In this document: positions 16,198-25,038 of the stretch, one piece after another | Position numbering within the stretch: position 1 is the first letter of the stretch | Layout: each line of letters begins with the position of its first letter | From: Blastochloris tepida | GTDB lineage: Bacteria; Pseudomonadota; Alphaproteobacteria; Rhizobiales; Xanthobacteraceae | Reading direction: 5' to 3' | DNA length: 64,000 bases | NCBI RefSeq assembly: GCF_003966715.1 | Contig: NZ_AP018907.1 | Coordinates: 1,352,001 to 1,416,000, forward strand | Notes under the pieces: generated by a model | Databases searched by the model: none | What the model saw: the letters and a program-made list of their open reading frames with translations, nothing else | What the model was told of the DNA's origin: nothing | Translations under genes and position numbers: made by a program

Positions 16198-17626
16198 AGA
16201 CATAGATGTATCCGGCCGCGAGACCATAGATGGCGACCACCGCGCCGGCCATGGCGGCGGCGAACAGGAACGCCTCGGCCGGCGTGAAGACCGGGTGGCC
16301 GCGCTCCTTCTGGGCGATGACGAACAGCGCCGTGCCGGGGGCGTAGATCACCAGCGACAGCAGCAGGAACTTCAGCCCGCCGGCAAAGATCAGCCACGCG
16401 GCATAGACCGTCGCCAGCAGCGCGCGGACGAGATCGCCGCGGCGGCCGCGCGGGGTCTCGTCATAGGTCTCGCCGCTCCAGGCGAGCTTCAGCGCATAGG
16501 CGGCAACCAGGAGATAGGGCAGCAGGATCATCGAGGAGGTGAGCTTGACCGCCGCCAGGAACGCCTGCTCGGCGAACAGCGTGAGGATGAGGAAGGTCTG
16601 CACCAGCGAATTGGTGAGCCACAGCGCGGCCGAAGGCACCTTGGCGCGGTTCTCGGCCGCCAGGAACGCCGGCATGCTCTCCATCCGCGCCGCCGAGAAC
16701 AGCACCTCGGCTGCCAGCAGCGACCAGGAGAGATAGGCGCCGAGCACCGAGATGATGAGCCCGACGCTGACGAACACCGCGCCCCACGGGCCGACCACCG
16801 CCTGCAGCACGCCGGCCATCGATGGATTGCGCAGCGCCGCGAGATCGGGGCGCAGCAGCACGCCGTAGGACAGCATGGTCACCAGCACCAGGAGGCACAG
16901 CACGCCGAGGAAGCCGAGCAGCGTCGCGACGCCGACATCCGAGCGCTTGCGGGCATAGCGCGAATAGACGCTCGCGCCCTCGATGCCGACGAACACGAAC
17001 ACGGTGACCAGCATGGTGCCGCGCACCTGTGCGAACAGGCCCTCGGTCTCCAGCCCCGGCCCGCCCTGGAAATTGGCGGCGAAGATGTCGGCCTGGAAGC
17101 CGAAGCCGACGAAAACCAGGAAGATCAGGATCGGGATGATCTTGGCGACGGTGACGATGGTGTTGAGGGCGGCAGCCTGCCGTACCCCGCGCAGGATCAT
17201 GAAATGCACCGCCCACACGCCGAGCGAGGACACCGCGACGGCCGCCACCGTGTTGCCGTCGCCGAACACCGGGAACAGCGCCCCGAGCGTCGATTTGATC
17301 AGCACCCAATAGGAGACGTTGCCGAGGCAGCAGACGGTCCAGTAGCCCAGCGCGGACAGGAAGCCGGGATAGTTGCCGAAGCCGGCCTTGGCATAGGCGT
17401 AGACGCCGGCATCAAGCTCGGGCTTGCGGCGCGACAGCGTCTGGAACACGAAGGCCAGCATCAGCATGCCGCCGCCGGCGATCGTCCAGGCGATGAGCGC
17501 GCCGAGCCCGCCGGTGACGCGGCCGAAGGTCTGCGGCAGCGAGAAGATTCCCGCCCCGACCATGGAGCCGACCACCATGGCGGTGAGCGTCGGCAGCGCG
17601 AATTTCTGGTCGGTCGGCGACGCCAT
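16196..17626 (-). CDS. APC-family arginine/ornithine-type antiporter, copy 1
   Basis: The 476-aa protein is an APC-superfamily amino-acid antiporter of the ArcD/basic amino acid type. The hallmark LTAMVVGSMVGAGIFSLPQTFG lies in the first membrane segment and about 12 segments can be drawn. It follows arcA by 97 bp on the same strand, so exchange of arginine for ornithine or citrulline is the likely role. Much of the sequence repeats in the second antiporter at 19129-20562 (shared VGSMVGAGIF, ILRGV, RKRSDVG), so they are paralogs. AGGA precedes the ATG at 17626. Confidence 0.85.
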   Translation of the reverse strand: MASPTDQKFALPTLTAMVVGSMVGAGIFSLPQTFGRVTGGLGALIAWTIAGGGMLMLAFVFQTLSRRKPELDAGVYAYAKAGFGNYPGFLSALGYWTVCCLGNVSYWVLIKSTLGALFPVFGDGNTVAAVAVSSLGVWAVHFMILRGVRQAAALNTIVTVAKIIPILIFLVFVGFGFQADIFAANFQGGPGLETEGLFAQVRGTMLVTVFVFVGIEGASVYSRYARKRSDVGVATLLGFLGVLCLLVLVTMLSYGVLLRPDLAALRNPSMAGVLQAVVGPWGAVFVSVGLIISVLGAYLSWSLLAAEVLFSAARMESMPAFLAAENRAKVPSAALWLTNSLVQTFLILTLFAEQAFLAAVKLTSSMILLPYLLVAAYALKLAWSGETYDETPRGRRGDLVRALLATVYAAWLIFAGGLKFLLLSLVIYAPGTALFVIAQKERGHPVFTPAEAFLFAAAMAGAVVAIYGLAAGYIYV

Positions 17627-17723
17627 CGTAAATCCTGGAGGCGGGACGGAAAGCGGGACGGCGCGGCCGCAGCCGCGGCGTCCCCGGGTTTGGTGGGTCC
17701 AAGGTTCGGCCGGTGCGGGGTCG

Positions 17724-18959
17724 TCAGAATTCCACGGCGTCGCGGATGATCGGGCAGGTCATGCAGTGACCGCCACCGCGGCCGCGGCCGAGCTCGGAGC
17801 CGTCGATGGTGATGACCTCGATGCCGGCCTTGCGCAGCAGGGAATTGGTGTAGGTGTTGCGGTCATAGGCGAACACCACGCCGGGCGAGGCGCACACGAG
17901 GTTGGCGCCGCTGTCCCACTGCGTGCGCTCGCGCATGTAGTCGTTGCCGCCGGTCTCGACGACGCGAATGGCCTTGAGCCCCAGCGCCTCGCGCACCGTC
18001 TCGACGAGGTCCTTGTCCTTGCGCAGCTCGATGCCGCCCTTGCCGTTCGGCCGGTAGGAGAAGCACTCGATGCTGTTGACGATGTCCGGATAGAGCAGCA
18101 CGCAGTCGCGGTCGGCGAAGGTGAACACGGTGTCGAGGTGCATCGCCGCGCGCAGCTTCGGCATGGCGGCGATGATGACGCGCTCGGCCGCGCCGCGCTC
18201 GAACAGCGCCGCGGCAAGCTGGCTGATGGCTTGGCGCGAGGTGCGCTCGCTCATGCCGATCAGCACATTGCCCTTGCCGATCGGCATCACGTCGCCGCCT
18301 TCCAGCGTGGCGAGGCCCCAATCCTGGGTCGGGTCGCCCCACCACACATTCACCTTGCCGGCGAAGTCGGGGTGGAACTTGTAGATCGAGGTGGTGAGGA
18401 TGGTCTCCTCGTGGCGCGCCGGCCAGTAGAGCGGGTTCAGCGTCACGCCGCCATAGATCCAGCAGGTGGTGTCGCGGGTGTAGAGGGTGTTGGGCAGCGG
18501 CGGCAGCAGATATTCGTTGACGCCGGCGGCGTCGCGGATCAGCGCCAGCGTCTCGCCGCCGATGGTCTCGGGGAATTCATAGGTCGACAGGCCGCCGATC
18601 AGCGTCTCGGCGAGCTGGCGGGCGGGCAGGCCGTCGAGATAGGCGCGCACCTCCTCGACGAAGCCGAGGCCGATCTGGTTCGGTACCACCTGATTGTCGA
18701 GGATCCACTTCCTGGCCTCGGGGATGGCGACGGTCTCGGTCAGCAGATTGTGCATCTCGACCACCTCGATGCCGCGGTCGCGCATCTTGCTGATGAAGTC
18801 GAAATGGTCGCGCTTGGCGATGTCGACCCAGAGCACGTCGTCGAACAGCAGGGCGTCGCAATTGCTGGGCGTCAGGCGCTGGTGGGCGCGGCCGGGCGCG
18901 CACACCATGACCTTGCGCAACTGGCCGACCTCGGAATGCACGCCGAACTTGGTTTCCAT
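17724..18959 (-). CDS. arcA: Arginine deiminase
   Basis: The 411-aa enzyme converts L-arginine to L-citrulline and ammonia in the cytoplasm. It has the family length and motifs: [19 protein letters not shown] at the N-terminus, the [23 protein letters not shown] region, [13 protein letters not shown] with the active-site His/Asp, and the C-terminal GGGHCMTCP carrying the nucleophile Cys399. AGGAG precedes the ATG at 18959. It lies between two antiporter genes on the same strand; no ornithine carbamoyltransferase or carbamate kinase gene is in the window. Confidence 0.95.
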   Translation of the reverse strand: METKFGVHSEVGQLRKVMVCAPGRAHQRLTPSNCDALLFDDVLWVDIAKRDHFDFISKMRDRGIEVVEMHNLLTETVAIPEARKWILDNQVVPNQIGLGFVEEVRAYLDGLPARQLAETLIGGLSTYEFPETIGGETLALIRDAAGVNEYLLPPLPNTLYTRDTTCWIYGGVTLNPLYWPARHEETILTTSIYKFHPDFAGKVNVWWGDPTQDWGLATLEGGDVMPIGKGNVLIGMSERTSRQAISQLAAALFERGAAERVIIAAMPKLRAAMHLDTVFTFADRDCVLLYPDIVNSIECFSYRPNGKGGIELRKDKDLVETVREALGLKAIRVVETGGNDYMRERTQWDSGANLVCASPGVVFAYDRNTYTNSLLRKAGIEVITIDGSELGRGRGGGHCMTCPIIRDAVEF

Positions 18960-18998
18960 GGTGGGACTCCTGGACGTTTCCGCTTTGAACTGGCTTTT

Positions 18999-19126
18999 CT
19001 AGAGCGTGATCCGATCTGACTGCATCAGATCGGACGCTCTAAGTTTCTGGTTTGTCGCATTTTCGCTGACGCGGCCCTTCGGGTCTTTCGCGCAACCGGT
19101 ATCCACTTGTGCGGAAAATGCTCTAG
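18999..19126 (+). repeat. CTAGAGC-ended palindromic intergenic element
   Basis: This 128-bp element begins CTAGAGC and ends GCTCTAG. Inside are a palindrome (GATCCGATCTGA, then TCAGATCGGA) and a second stem around CGCAACCGG. A close copy lies at 38921-39022 (same GATCTGACTGCATCAGATCG core and AATGCTCT end). It fills the gap between arcA and the upstream antiporter gene, so it must be crossed by any arc transcript. Confidence 0.75.
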
Positions 19127-19128
19127 TG

Positions 19129-20562
19129 TCAGGGCATGATGGTGCCGGTGGCGAGGCCAACGAGGCCGATGCCGCCGGCAAGCGCGGTGACGGCGAAGAC
19201 GATCAGCTCGACCGGCGTGAAGAGGCGTGCGTTCTGCTCACGCCGCGCCCAGATGTAGAGGACGGTGCTCGGTACGTAGAGCACGGCCACCAGCAGCACG
19301 TATTTCAGGCCGGCGGCGAGGAACATGAAGATGGTGTAGACCACCGCGATCCAGGCGAAGATCTGGTCGCGGCCGCGCTCGTTCGGCGTCGTCTCATAGC
19401 CCCGGCCGCTGCGCGCCAGCAGCACGCCATAGCCCGCGACCAGCAGATAGGGCAGCAGCGAGGTCACGCTGGTCATGTTCAGCATGAAGTTGAAGGCGTC
19501 GCGCGACCAGTAGGTCGAGACGATGAACAGCGAGACGACGATGTTGGTCAGCCACAGCGCATTGGCCGGCACGCGGTTGCCGTTCTGGGCGGCGAACAGC
19601 TTCGGCATGTCCTGCGACTTGGCGGCGGCGAACAGCACTTCGGCGCAGATCAGCGACCATGCGAGATAGGCGCCGAGCACCGAGATGAGAACGCCGATCG
19701 AGATGAACACCGCGCCCCAATGGCCGACGACGAGCTCCAGCGCGCCGGCCAGCGAGGGGTTCGGCACCCCGGCGATGTAGGCGCGCGGCGCGGTGGCGTA
19801 GGGCAGGAGGGTGACGGCCACCATCAGGCCGGTGACGGCGACGAAGCCGAGAATGGTCGCGGCGCCGACGTCGGACCGCTTCTTGGCGAAGCGCGAATAG
19901 ACGCTCGCGCCCTCGATGCCGAGGAACACGAAGACGGTGATGAGCATGGTGTCGCGCACCTGCGCCAGCAGCGTCTTCTCGGGCATGCCGACGCCGCCGA
20001 AGAAATTCTCGGCGAACTGGTCGTAATTGAAGAAGATGATGAAGGCGATGATCGCCACGATCAGCGGCACGATCTTGGCGATGGTGACGACGGTGTTGAC
20101 GAAGGTCGCCTGCTCGACGCCGCGCAGGATCATGAAGTGGAACGACCAGACGCCGGCCAGCGACACGATGATGGCGAGGGCGCTGGAGCCGTCGCCGAAA
20201 ATCTCCGGAAAGAAGCGGCCGAGCGTCGAGCCGATCAACACCCAGTAGAACACGTTGCCGAGGCAGCTGCCGAGCCAGTAGCCGAACGCCGACAGGAAGC
20301 CCATGTAGTCGCCGAAGCCGGCCTTGGCGTAGGCGAACACGCCCGAGTCGATGTCCGGCCGCCTTTCGGCCAGCGCCTGGAAGACCCGCGCCAGCATGTA
20401 CATGCCGGTGCCGGCGATGGTCCAGGCGATGATGGCGCCGAACGGGCCGGTGGCAGTTGCGAAACGGCCGGGCAGGTTGAAGATGCCGGCGCCGACCATG
20501 GAACCGACGACCATCGCCGTCAGGATGGGAAGTGACAGTTTGCCGGCGGTCGTATCGGCCAT
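19129..20562 (-). CDS. APC-family arginine/ornithine-type antiporter, copy 2
   Basis: The 477-aa protein is a paralog of the antiporter at 16196-17626, with the same LTAMVVGSMVGAGIFNLPGRF signature and about 12 membrane segments. It is the first gene of the arc group and reads toward arcA, separated by the palindromic element. AAGGG lies about 7 bases before the ATG at 20562. Two antiporters with one deiminase may mean different exchange partners (ornithine versus citrulline), but this is inference. About 270 bp upstream hold no gene. Confidence 0.85.
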   Translation of the reverse strand: MADTTAGKLSLPILTAMVVGSMVGAGIFNLPGRFATATGPFGAIIAWTIAGTGMYMLARVFQALAERRPDIDSGVFAYAKAGFGDYMGFLSAFGYWLGSCLGNVFYWVLIGSTLGRFFPEIFGDGSSALAIIVSLAGVWSFHFMILRGVEQATFVNTVVTIAKIVPLIVAIIAFIIFFNYDQFAENFFGGVGMPEKTLLAQVRDTMLITVFVFLGIEGASVYSRFAKKRSDVGAATILGFVAVTGLMVAVTLLPYATAPRAYIAGVPNPSLAGALELVVGHWGAVFISIGVLISVLGAYLAWSLICAEVLFAAAKSQDMPKLFAAQNGNRVPANALWLTNIVVSLFIVSTYWSRDAFNFMLNMTSVTSLLPYLLVAGYGVLLARSGRGYETTPNERGRDQIFAWIAVVYTIFMFLAAGLKYVLLVAVLYVPSTVLYIWARREQNARLFTPVELIVFAVTALAGGIGLVGLATGTIMP

Positions 20563-20864
20563 GTTGCGCCCTTCTGAAAAGACAGGAAAGCTCTCGGCCG
20601 AATGCTAACGACGGAATGTTCCGGACGATAGGCGCGCAGGATGTCAATTGTGGGCTTTGAATCCCGGCGGACATCAAATGATCAGGCGCGACAACATTCC
20701 GTTAGGTTCAGTTTTATTGTGCGGTGCAGCGTTCTTCTTTGCGGATGAAGGTAATGGCTGGCGCTGCCGCCAAACCGGCGGATCCGCCGGCTGTCCCCGG
20801 CCGCCGATTCGATGGACGGAGCGGAGGATGAGTATCCCTCCGGCGTGGGCCGCAGGTGGGGCGC

Positions 20865-21107
20865 TTACGGCTCTGAAGGTCCGAGGAGCGCCGGGTTTGC
20901 TTTGTGGATTTTGATGAGTTCGACCAGGGTCTCGATTCCGAAGTCGGTGAACGCCCTGACGGCGGCGTCGCCGACACCGTAGACCCAGATGATGCCGTCC
21001 TCGACGTCCATTTCGTTGGCGACCTGGTGCAGCCAATCTTCGTCTTCGCCGAGGTCCTCGGCGACGCGAGCGATCGTGGTGACGCGGGAGACCTTGTTGA
21101 CGTGCAT
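20865..21107 (-). CDS. Small IS66 passenger protein
   Basis: This 80-aa acidic protein starts MHVNKVSRVTTIARVAEDLG and contains EDEDWLHQVANEMDVEDGIIWVYGVG. It begins 2 bases after the tnpC stop and ends just inside the left terminal repeat, so it is the last gene of the transposon operon. I know of such frames beside IS66 tnpC genes but not their function. An in-frame ATG at 21152 would overlap tnpC; the start at 21107 is preferred because it removes the overlap. Confidence 0.65.
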   Translation of the reverse strand: MHVNKVSRVTTIARVAEDLGEDEDWLHQVANEMDVEDGIIWVYGVGDAAVRAFTDFGIETLVELIKIHKANPALLGPSEP

Positions 21108-21109
21108 GC

Positions 21110-22759
21110 TCACGCCGCCCGAGCGGAGAGTGCCGAGGGCCGTGGCGCCCAATTCCAGGGCAGGAGGTCATCGAGCCTATGCGCCGGGTGGCTTGGCAGG
21201 CGCGCCAGGACGTCGGCCAGCCAGGCCTGCGGATCGATGCCGTTCATCTTGGCCGTGACAATCAGGCTGTACATGGCGGCGGCGCGGTGCCCGCCCCGAT
21301 CGGACCCGCAGAACAGCCACGACTTGCGACCAAGAGCGATGCCGCGAAGCCCGCGTTCGGCGGCGTTGTTCGACAGGCAAACCCGCCCATCCTCGAGGAA
21401 CAGCGTGAAGCTCGCCCAGCGCTTCAGGATGTAATTGAACGCCTTGGCGAGGTCGTGCCCGCGCGCGAGCTTGGCAAGCTCCTCGCGCATGTGGCGATGA
21501 AGATCCTCGACCAGGGGGCGGCTTCGCTCCTGGCGAACGGCGAGGCGCTGCTGCGCGCTGGTGCCGGTGATCGACCGCTCGATCTCGAACAGCTCGTCGA
21601 TCCGGCGCACCATCTCGATGGCGATCGGCGAGAGCACGGCGTCCGTCCTGCCGGCGGCCCGGCGCCGCGCCGTCCCCTCGATGTCGGCCATGGCGAAGAA
21701 CGGCCGCCGCGCGTGGGCCCAACAGGCCGCCTCCCGGATCGGCCCAGGGGCGCGTCCGACCAGGTAGAGCGGGGCGTAGCCGTCATAGGCGTCGGCCTGC
21801 AGGATGCCCGCGTAGCCGGCGAGATGCCCCTGGGGGTGCTCGCCCCGGCGGTCGCGCGAATAGTAGAACATCGCCGCCGGAGGATCGGTGCCGCCGAAGG
21901 GCCGGTCGTCGCGGACATAGACCCAGCAGCGCCCGGTGTCGGTCTTGCCCTTGGCCAGCACCGGCACGGTCGTGTCATCCGCGTGCAGCCGCTCTGCCGC
22001 CATCACATGAGCCTCCAGGCGGCGGAGCAGCGGAGCGAGCTCGCTGCAGACCGCCCCCACGGCGTCCGCCATCGTCGACAGCGCGATCGGCACGCCCTCC
22101 AGCGCGTAACGCTCGGCCTGCCGGTTCAGCGGCTGATGCTGGCCGAACTTGTCGACCATGATCATGGCCAGCAGGCTGGGACCGGCCCAGCCCCGCGGGA
22201 TGCTATGGAACGGCGCCGGCGCCTGGGAGACCGTCTCGCAGTCGCGGCAGCTGAACCTCTCCCGCACCGTCTCGATCACCTTCCACTGGCGCGGGATCAC
22301 CTCCAGCGTCCGCGTCACGTCCTCGCCGATCTTGCGCAGCCGCGTGCCGCCACAGCACGCGCAGGCCGCCGGGGGATCGATCACCACGCGCTCCCGCGGC
22401 AGATGCTCGGGGAAGGTCTGGCGCTCGGCGCGCTTGCGGGTAAAGCCCCGCACGGTCGTCGTCTGGGCGGCGGCCTGTTCGGCCGCGCGTTCGTCCTCGG
22501 TCGCGCCCGCTTCGAGCTCCTCGAACGCCAGCGCCAGCTGCTCGATCAGCCGTGCCGCACGTTCCGACCGCTGGCCGTAAATCTGCCGCTCGAGCTTGGC
22601 GATCTGCAGCTTCTGATAGGCGATCAGCGCCTGATCTTCCGAGGCCTTGGCGCGCGCCACCGCAAGGTCTGCGGCGACCTCCAGCGTCTTTGCGCGCTCA
22701 GCCGCCAACGCCTCCTTCAGCGCGGCGAGTTCGGCGGCAGCATCACCATCGGCGTCCAT
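21110..22759 (-). CDS. tnpC: IS66 family transposase TnpC
   Basis: The 549-aa protein is the IS66 transposase. It has an N-terminal leucine-rich coiled coil (about 10-75, KLQIAKLERQIYGQRSER), a zinc-finger-like CACCGG...CRDC region (about 125-170), a long catalytic core (HADDTTVPV, the DAYDGY Asp, CWAHARRPF), and the IS66 C-terminal GLRGIALGRKSWLFCGSDRGG plus the IDPQAWLADVLARLP tail. ATG at 22759 is chosen over a TTG 60 bases upstream because it leaves room for an upstream site and gives the usual length. Confidence 0.93.
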   Translation of the reverse strand: MDADGDAAAELAALKEALAAERAKTLEVAADLAVARAKASEDQALIAYQKLQIAKLERQIYGQRSERAARLIEQLALAFEELEAGATEDERAAEQAAAQTTTVRGFTRKRAERQTFPEHLPRERVVIDPPAACACCGGTRLRKIGEDVTRTLEVIPRQWKVIETVRERFSCRDCETVSQAPAPFHSIPRGWAGPSLLAMIMVDKFGQHQPLNRQAERYALEGVPIALSTMADAVGAVCSELAPLLRRLEAHVMAAERLHADDTTVPVLAKGKTDTGRCWVYVRDDRPFGGTDPPAAMFYYSRDRRGEHPQGHLAGYAGILQADAYDGYAPLYLVGRAPGPIREAACWAHARRPFFAMADIEGTARRRAAGRTDAVLSPIAIEMVRRIDELFEIERSITGTSAQQRLAVRQERSRPLVEDLHRHMREELAKLARGHDLAKAFNYILKRWASFTLFLEDGRVCLSNNAAERGLRGIALGRKSWLFCGSDRGGHRAAAMYSLIVTAKMNGIDPQAWLADVLARLPSHPAHRLDDLLPWNWAPRPSALSARAA

Positions 22760-22827
22760 GCATCCTATGGAATCACATCTTCGCCGCGGTGTGACGTGCA
22801 AAGTGGAGCGTCGCCGCAATTATTTGA

Positions 22828-23175
22828 TCAGCCCGCGCTCTGCGGCCGCCATGTGTGCTGGGGATTGCGCCAGTCGATCGCCTCGAGCAGATAACTCATT
22901 TGCGCCGCCGTCAGCGCCACCGCGCCGTCGACCGTGGCCGGCCACACGAAGCGCCCGCGGTCGAGCCGCTTGGCGTAGAGCGACAAGCCGATGCCGTCGT
23001 GCCACAACGCCTTGATCAAGGTCCCGGCGCGGCCCCGGAACACGAAGACGTCGCCGCCGAACGGGTCGCGGCCGAGCCCTTCCTGCACCAGCAGCGCCAG
23101 GCCCTGCATGCCCTTGCGCATGTCCGTATGTCCGGTCGCGATCCAGATCCGCACGCCCGCCGGAACCGGGATCAT
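22828..23175 (-). CDS. tnpB: IS66 accessory protein TnpB
   Basis: The 115-aa protein is the IS66 Orf2 (TnpB) type: IWIATGHTDMRKGMQGLALLVQEGLGRDPFGGDVFVFRGR is characteristic. It overlaps tnpA by 4 bp (ATGA at 23172-23175), the coupling common in IS66 elements. It is required for transposition in studied members but its biochemical role is not settled. Confidence 0.93.
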   Translation of the reverse strand: MIPVPAGVRIWIATGHTDMRKGMQGLALLVQEGLGRDPFGGDVFVFRGRAGTLIKALWHDGIGLSLYAKRLDRGRFVWPATVDGAVALTAAQMSYLLEAIDWRNPQHTWRPQSAG

Positions 23176-23522
23176 CGCAGCGCCTTGAGGGTTGCCGTCA
23201 CCAACGCCGCCGGCGCAGACGCGCCGATCTCAACCCGCACGCCGCCGGCCAATTCCACGACGATCGCGGCGCCGTCTTCCCTCGTGGCCGCGGCCGTCCC
23301 ACCGGCCTCCACGACGATCGCGCGGGCGAACCCAACCCCGCTCGTCCCGTCGCCAACCTCGTGCCGCCATTTGTAGATCAGGCTGGTCGATACCCCGTAG
23401 CGCCGTGCCACGTCCGCCACGATCGCCTCCGGCGCAAACGCCGCCGCCACGATCTCCCGCCGTTCCTCGCCGCTCCACCGCCGGCGCCGCTCCGGCCCCG
23501 TCAGCACCGTCATCTGGCTCAT
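23172..23522 (-). CDS. tnpA: IS66 accessory protein TnpA (transposase-type HTH)
   Basis: The 116-aa protein has an IS3/IS66 Orf1-type helix-turn-helix near the N-terminus: RRRWSGEERREIVAAAF, then VADVARRYGVSTSLIYKWRHE. It is the first gene of the transposon operon. The upstream 75 bases to the right terminal repeat contain CTTACGCGCGCTCGTAAGAG, a small palindrome that may be a promoter or transposase-binding site. Confidence 0.92.
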   Translation of the reverse strand: MSQMTVLTGPERRRRWSGEERREIVAAAFAPEAIVADVARRYGVSTSLIYKWRHEVGDGTSGVGFARAIVVEAGGTAAATREDGAAIVVELAGGVRVEIGASAPAALVTATLKALR

Positions 23523-23782
23523 GCTGCGCTCTTACGCGCGCTCGTAAGAGCGCTCCTATGCGCGCAGCATCCGCGAAGCGCGAGGTCCCACACAAGGCGG
23601 CCCACGCCGGAGGGATACGAGGATGACGGGAAAGAGGGGGAAGGCCGCTGCGATGCGGGCCCGGTCCACCCTGCCGCGTGACGACCTCGTTCGAACTGCC
23701 CATGCCGGGCCGCCCGTGAACCCGCCCAGGCGCCAATCGGGGCGGAACGTCAGAAACAGGTGCTATTCTGGGGTGAAATTGA

Positions 23783-23859
23783 TGGTAGCGGAGGAGGGAC
23801 TCGAACCCCCGACACGCGGATTATGATTCCGCTGCTCTAACCAGCTGAGCTACTCCGCC
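23783..23859 (-). tRNA. tRNA-Met (CAT), elongator type
   Basis: The reverse strand folds into a 77-nt cloverleaf: acceptor GGCGGAG with CTCCGCT, D-arm AGCTCAGCTGGTTAGAGC, anticodon stem GCGGA/TCCGC with loop ATCATAA (anticodon CAT), T-arm GGGGGTTCGAGTCCC, and encoded CCA. The first pair is G-T rather than the C-A mismatch of initiator tRNA, which argues for an elongator. Confidence 0.93.
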
Positions 23860-23982
23860 ACGACAAGGCCGGCCGGATCCGCCAGCGCCGTGCGTTTGGC
23901 GATATAGGGAAGCGGCCGAACCGGTGTCAAGGACGGAAAGGCAGCCTTGGCCAGATCGGCCATCCGGTCTAAGAGCGCCGCC

Positions 23983-25038
23983 ATGCTTCAAGCCCGATCC
24001 CGCTCCGAGACGGCGCCGCCGGCTCCTGCCACCCTCTGGCGCGCCCGCGCGGCGATGCCGGTGCTGGCGGCGCTGGTGCTGATCCTGTTCGTGGTCTCGC
24101 TCGGCACCGGGCCGGTGGCGATCGCGCCCGGCGATGTTCTGGCGACGCTGACCGGCGCCGGAAGCGAGGCCGAGCGCATCATCGTGCTGGAATTGCGGCT
24201 GCCGCGCGCCATCCTGGCGCTCGCCATCGGCGCCATTCTCGGGCTTTCGGGCGCGGCGCTGCAGGGGCTGTTGCGCAATCCGCTGGCCGCGCCCTCGCTG
24301 TTCGGCGCGCCACAGTCGGCGGCGTTCGCGGCGGTCGCCACCATCGCGCTCGGTCTCGCCGGCACGCTGTCCTACGCGCTGCCGGTGGCGGCGATTCTCG
24401 GCGCCTTCCTGTCGGTGTTCCTGCTGGTGGCGGTGGCCGGGCGCAACGCCGGGCTGCTGCTGCTGATTCTCGCCGGCCTCGCGATATCGAGCCTCGCCGG
24501 CGCCGCCACCTCGCTGGCGCTGAACCTTGCGCCGAACCCGTTCGCGGCGCTGGAGATCGCGTTCTGGCTGCTCGGCTCGCTGGAGGACCGCAGCCTGCAG
24601 CACGTGGCGATGGCACTGCCGTTCATCGTCGCGGGCGGGGCGATCCTCATCGCCGCCGGCCCGGCGTTCCGGACGCTGACGCTCGGCGAGGAGGCGGCGC
24701 AGAGCCTCGGCGTCAATGTGGCGCGGCTGCGGCTGGTGGTGATTCTCGGCGTGGCGCTCGGCGTCGGCGCCTCGGTGGCGGTGGCCGGCACCATCGGCTT
24801 CATCGGGCTCATCGCGCCGCATCTGGTGCGGGGGATCATTGGCTACGACCCGGCGCGGGTGCTGGTGCCGAGCGCGCTGGCCGGCGCGGCGCTGCTGCTG
24901 GCGGCCGATATCGCGGTGCGGCTGATTCCGGCCACCACCGACATCAAGGTGGGGGTGCTGACGGCGCTGATCGGCGTACCGTTCTTCCTCTATCTCATCG
25001 TGCGCGAGCGCGGCCGCCTGAGTGGAGGAATGGCCTGA
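23983..25038 (+). CDS. btuC: FecCD/BtuC-type ABC permease, probable vitamin B12 import
   Basis: The 351-aa protein is a FecCD-family inner-membrane permease with about ten membrane segments. Family blocks are present: LRLPRAILALAIGAILGLSGAALQGLLRNPLAAPSLFG, and GTIGFIGLIAPHLVRGIIGYDPARVLVPSALAGA. The cytoplasmic coupling helix GEEAAQSLGVNVARLR is also seen. ATG at 23983 is used; a TTG 12 codons earlier is less likely. Its TGA overlaps the ATPase ATG by one base. B12 rather than haem or siderophore is inferred from the cobalamin genes downstream. Confidence 0.87.
   Translation: MLQARSRSETAPPAPATLWRARAAMPVLAALVLILFVVSLGTGPVAIAPGDVLATLTGAGSEAERIIVLELRLPRAILALAIGAILGLSGAALQGLLRNPLAAPSLFGAPQSAAFAAVATIALGLAGTLSYALPVAAILGAFLSVFLLVAVAGRNAGLLLLILAGLAISSLAGAATSLALNLAPNPFAALEIAFWLLGSLEDRSLQHVAMALPFIVAGGAILIAAGPAFRTLTLGEEAAQSLGVNVARLRLVVILGVALGVGASVAVAGTIGFIGLIAPHLVRGIIGYDPARVLVPSALAGAALLLAADIAVRLIPATTDIKVGVLTALIGVPFFLYLIVRERGRLSGGMA

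Larger units (their letters stand above)
20832..23618 (-). mobile_element. IS66-family insertion sequence, apparently intact
   Basis: The ends are perfect 22-bp inverted repeats (20832-20853 and 23597-23618) beginning GTATCCCTCCGGCG. They are flanked by an identical 8-bp direct repeat GAGGATGA (20824-20831 and 23619-23626), the target duplication size usual for IS66. The 2787-bp element holds tnpA, tnpB and tnpC in order on the minus strand plus an 80-aa reading frame after tnpC. All frames are open. It sits in the gap between the arc genes and tRNA-Met, 165 bp from the tRNA. Confidence 0.93.

Noticed and set aside
23860..23982. Cobalamin riboswitch upstream of the btuC-type gene
   Set aside because: No B12-box (GCCACTG-type) sequence or its complement could be found there, nor in the gap upstream of cobH.
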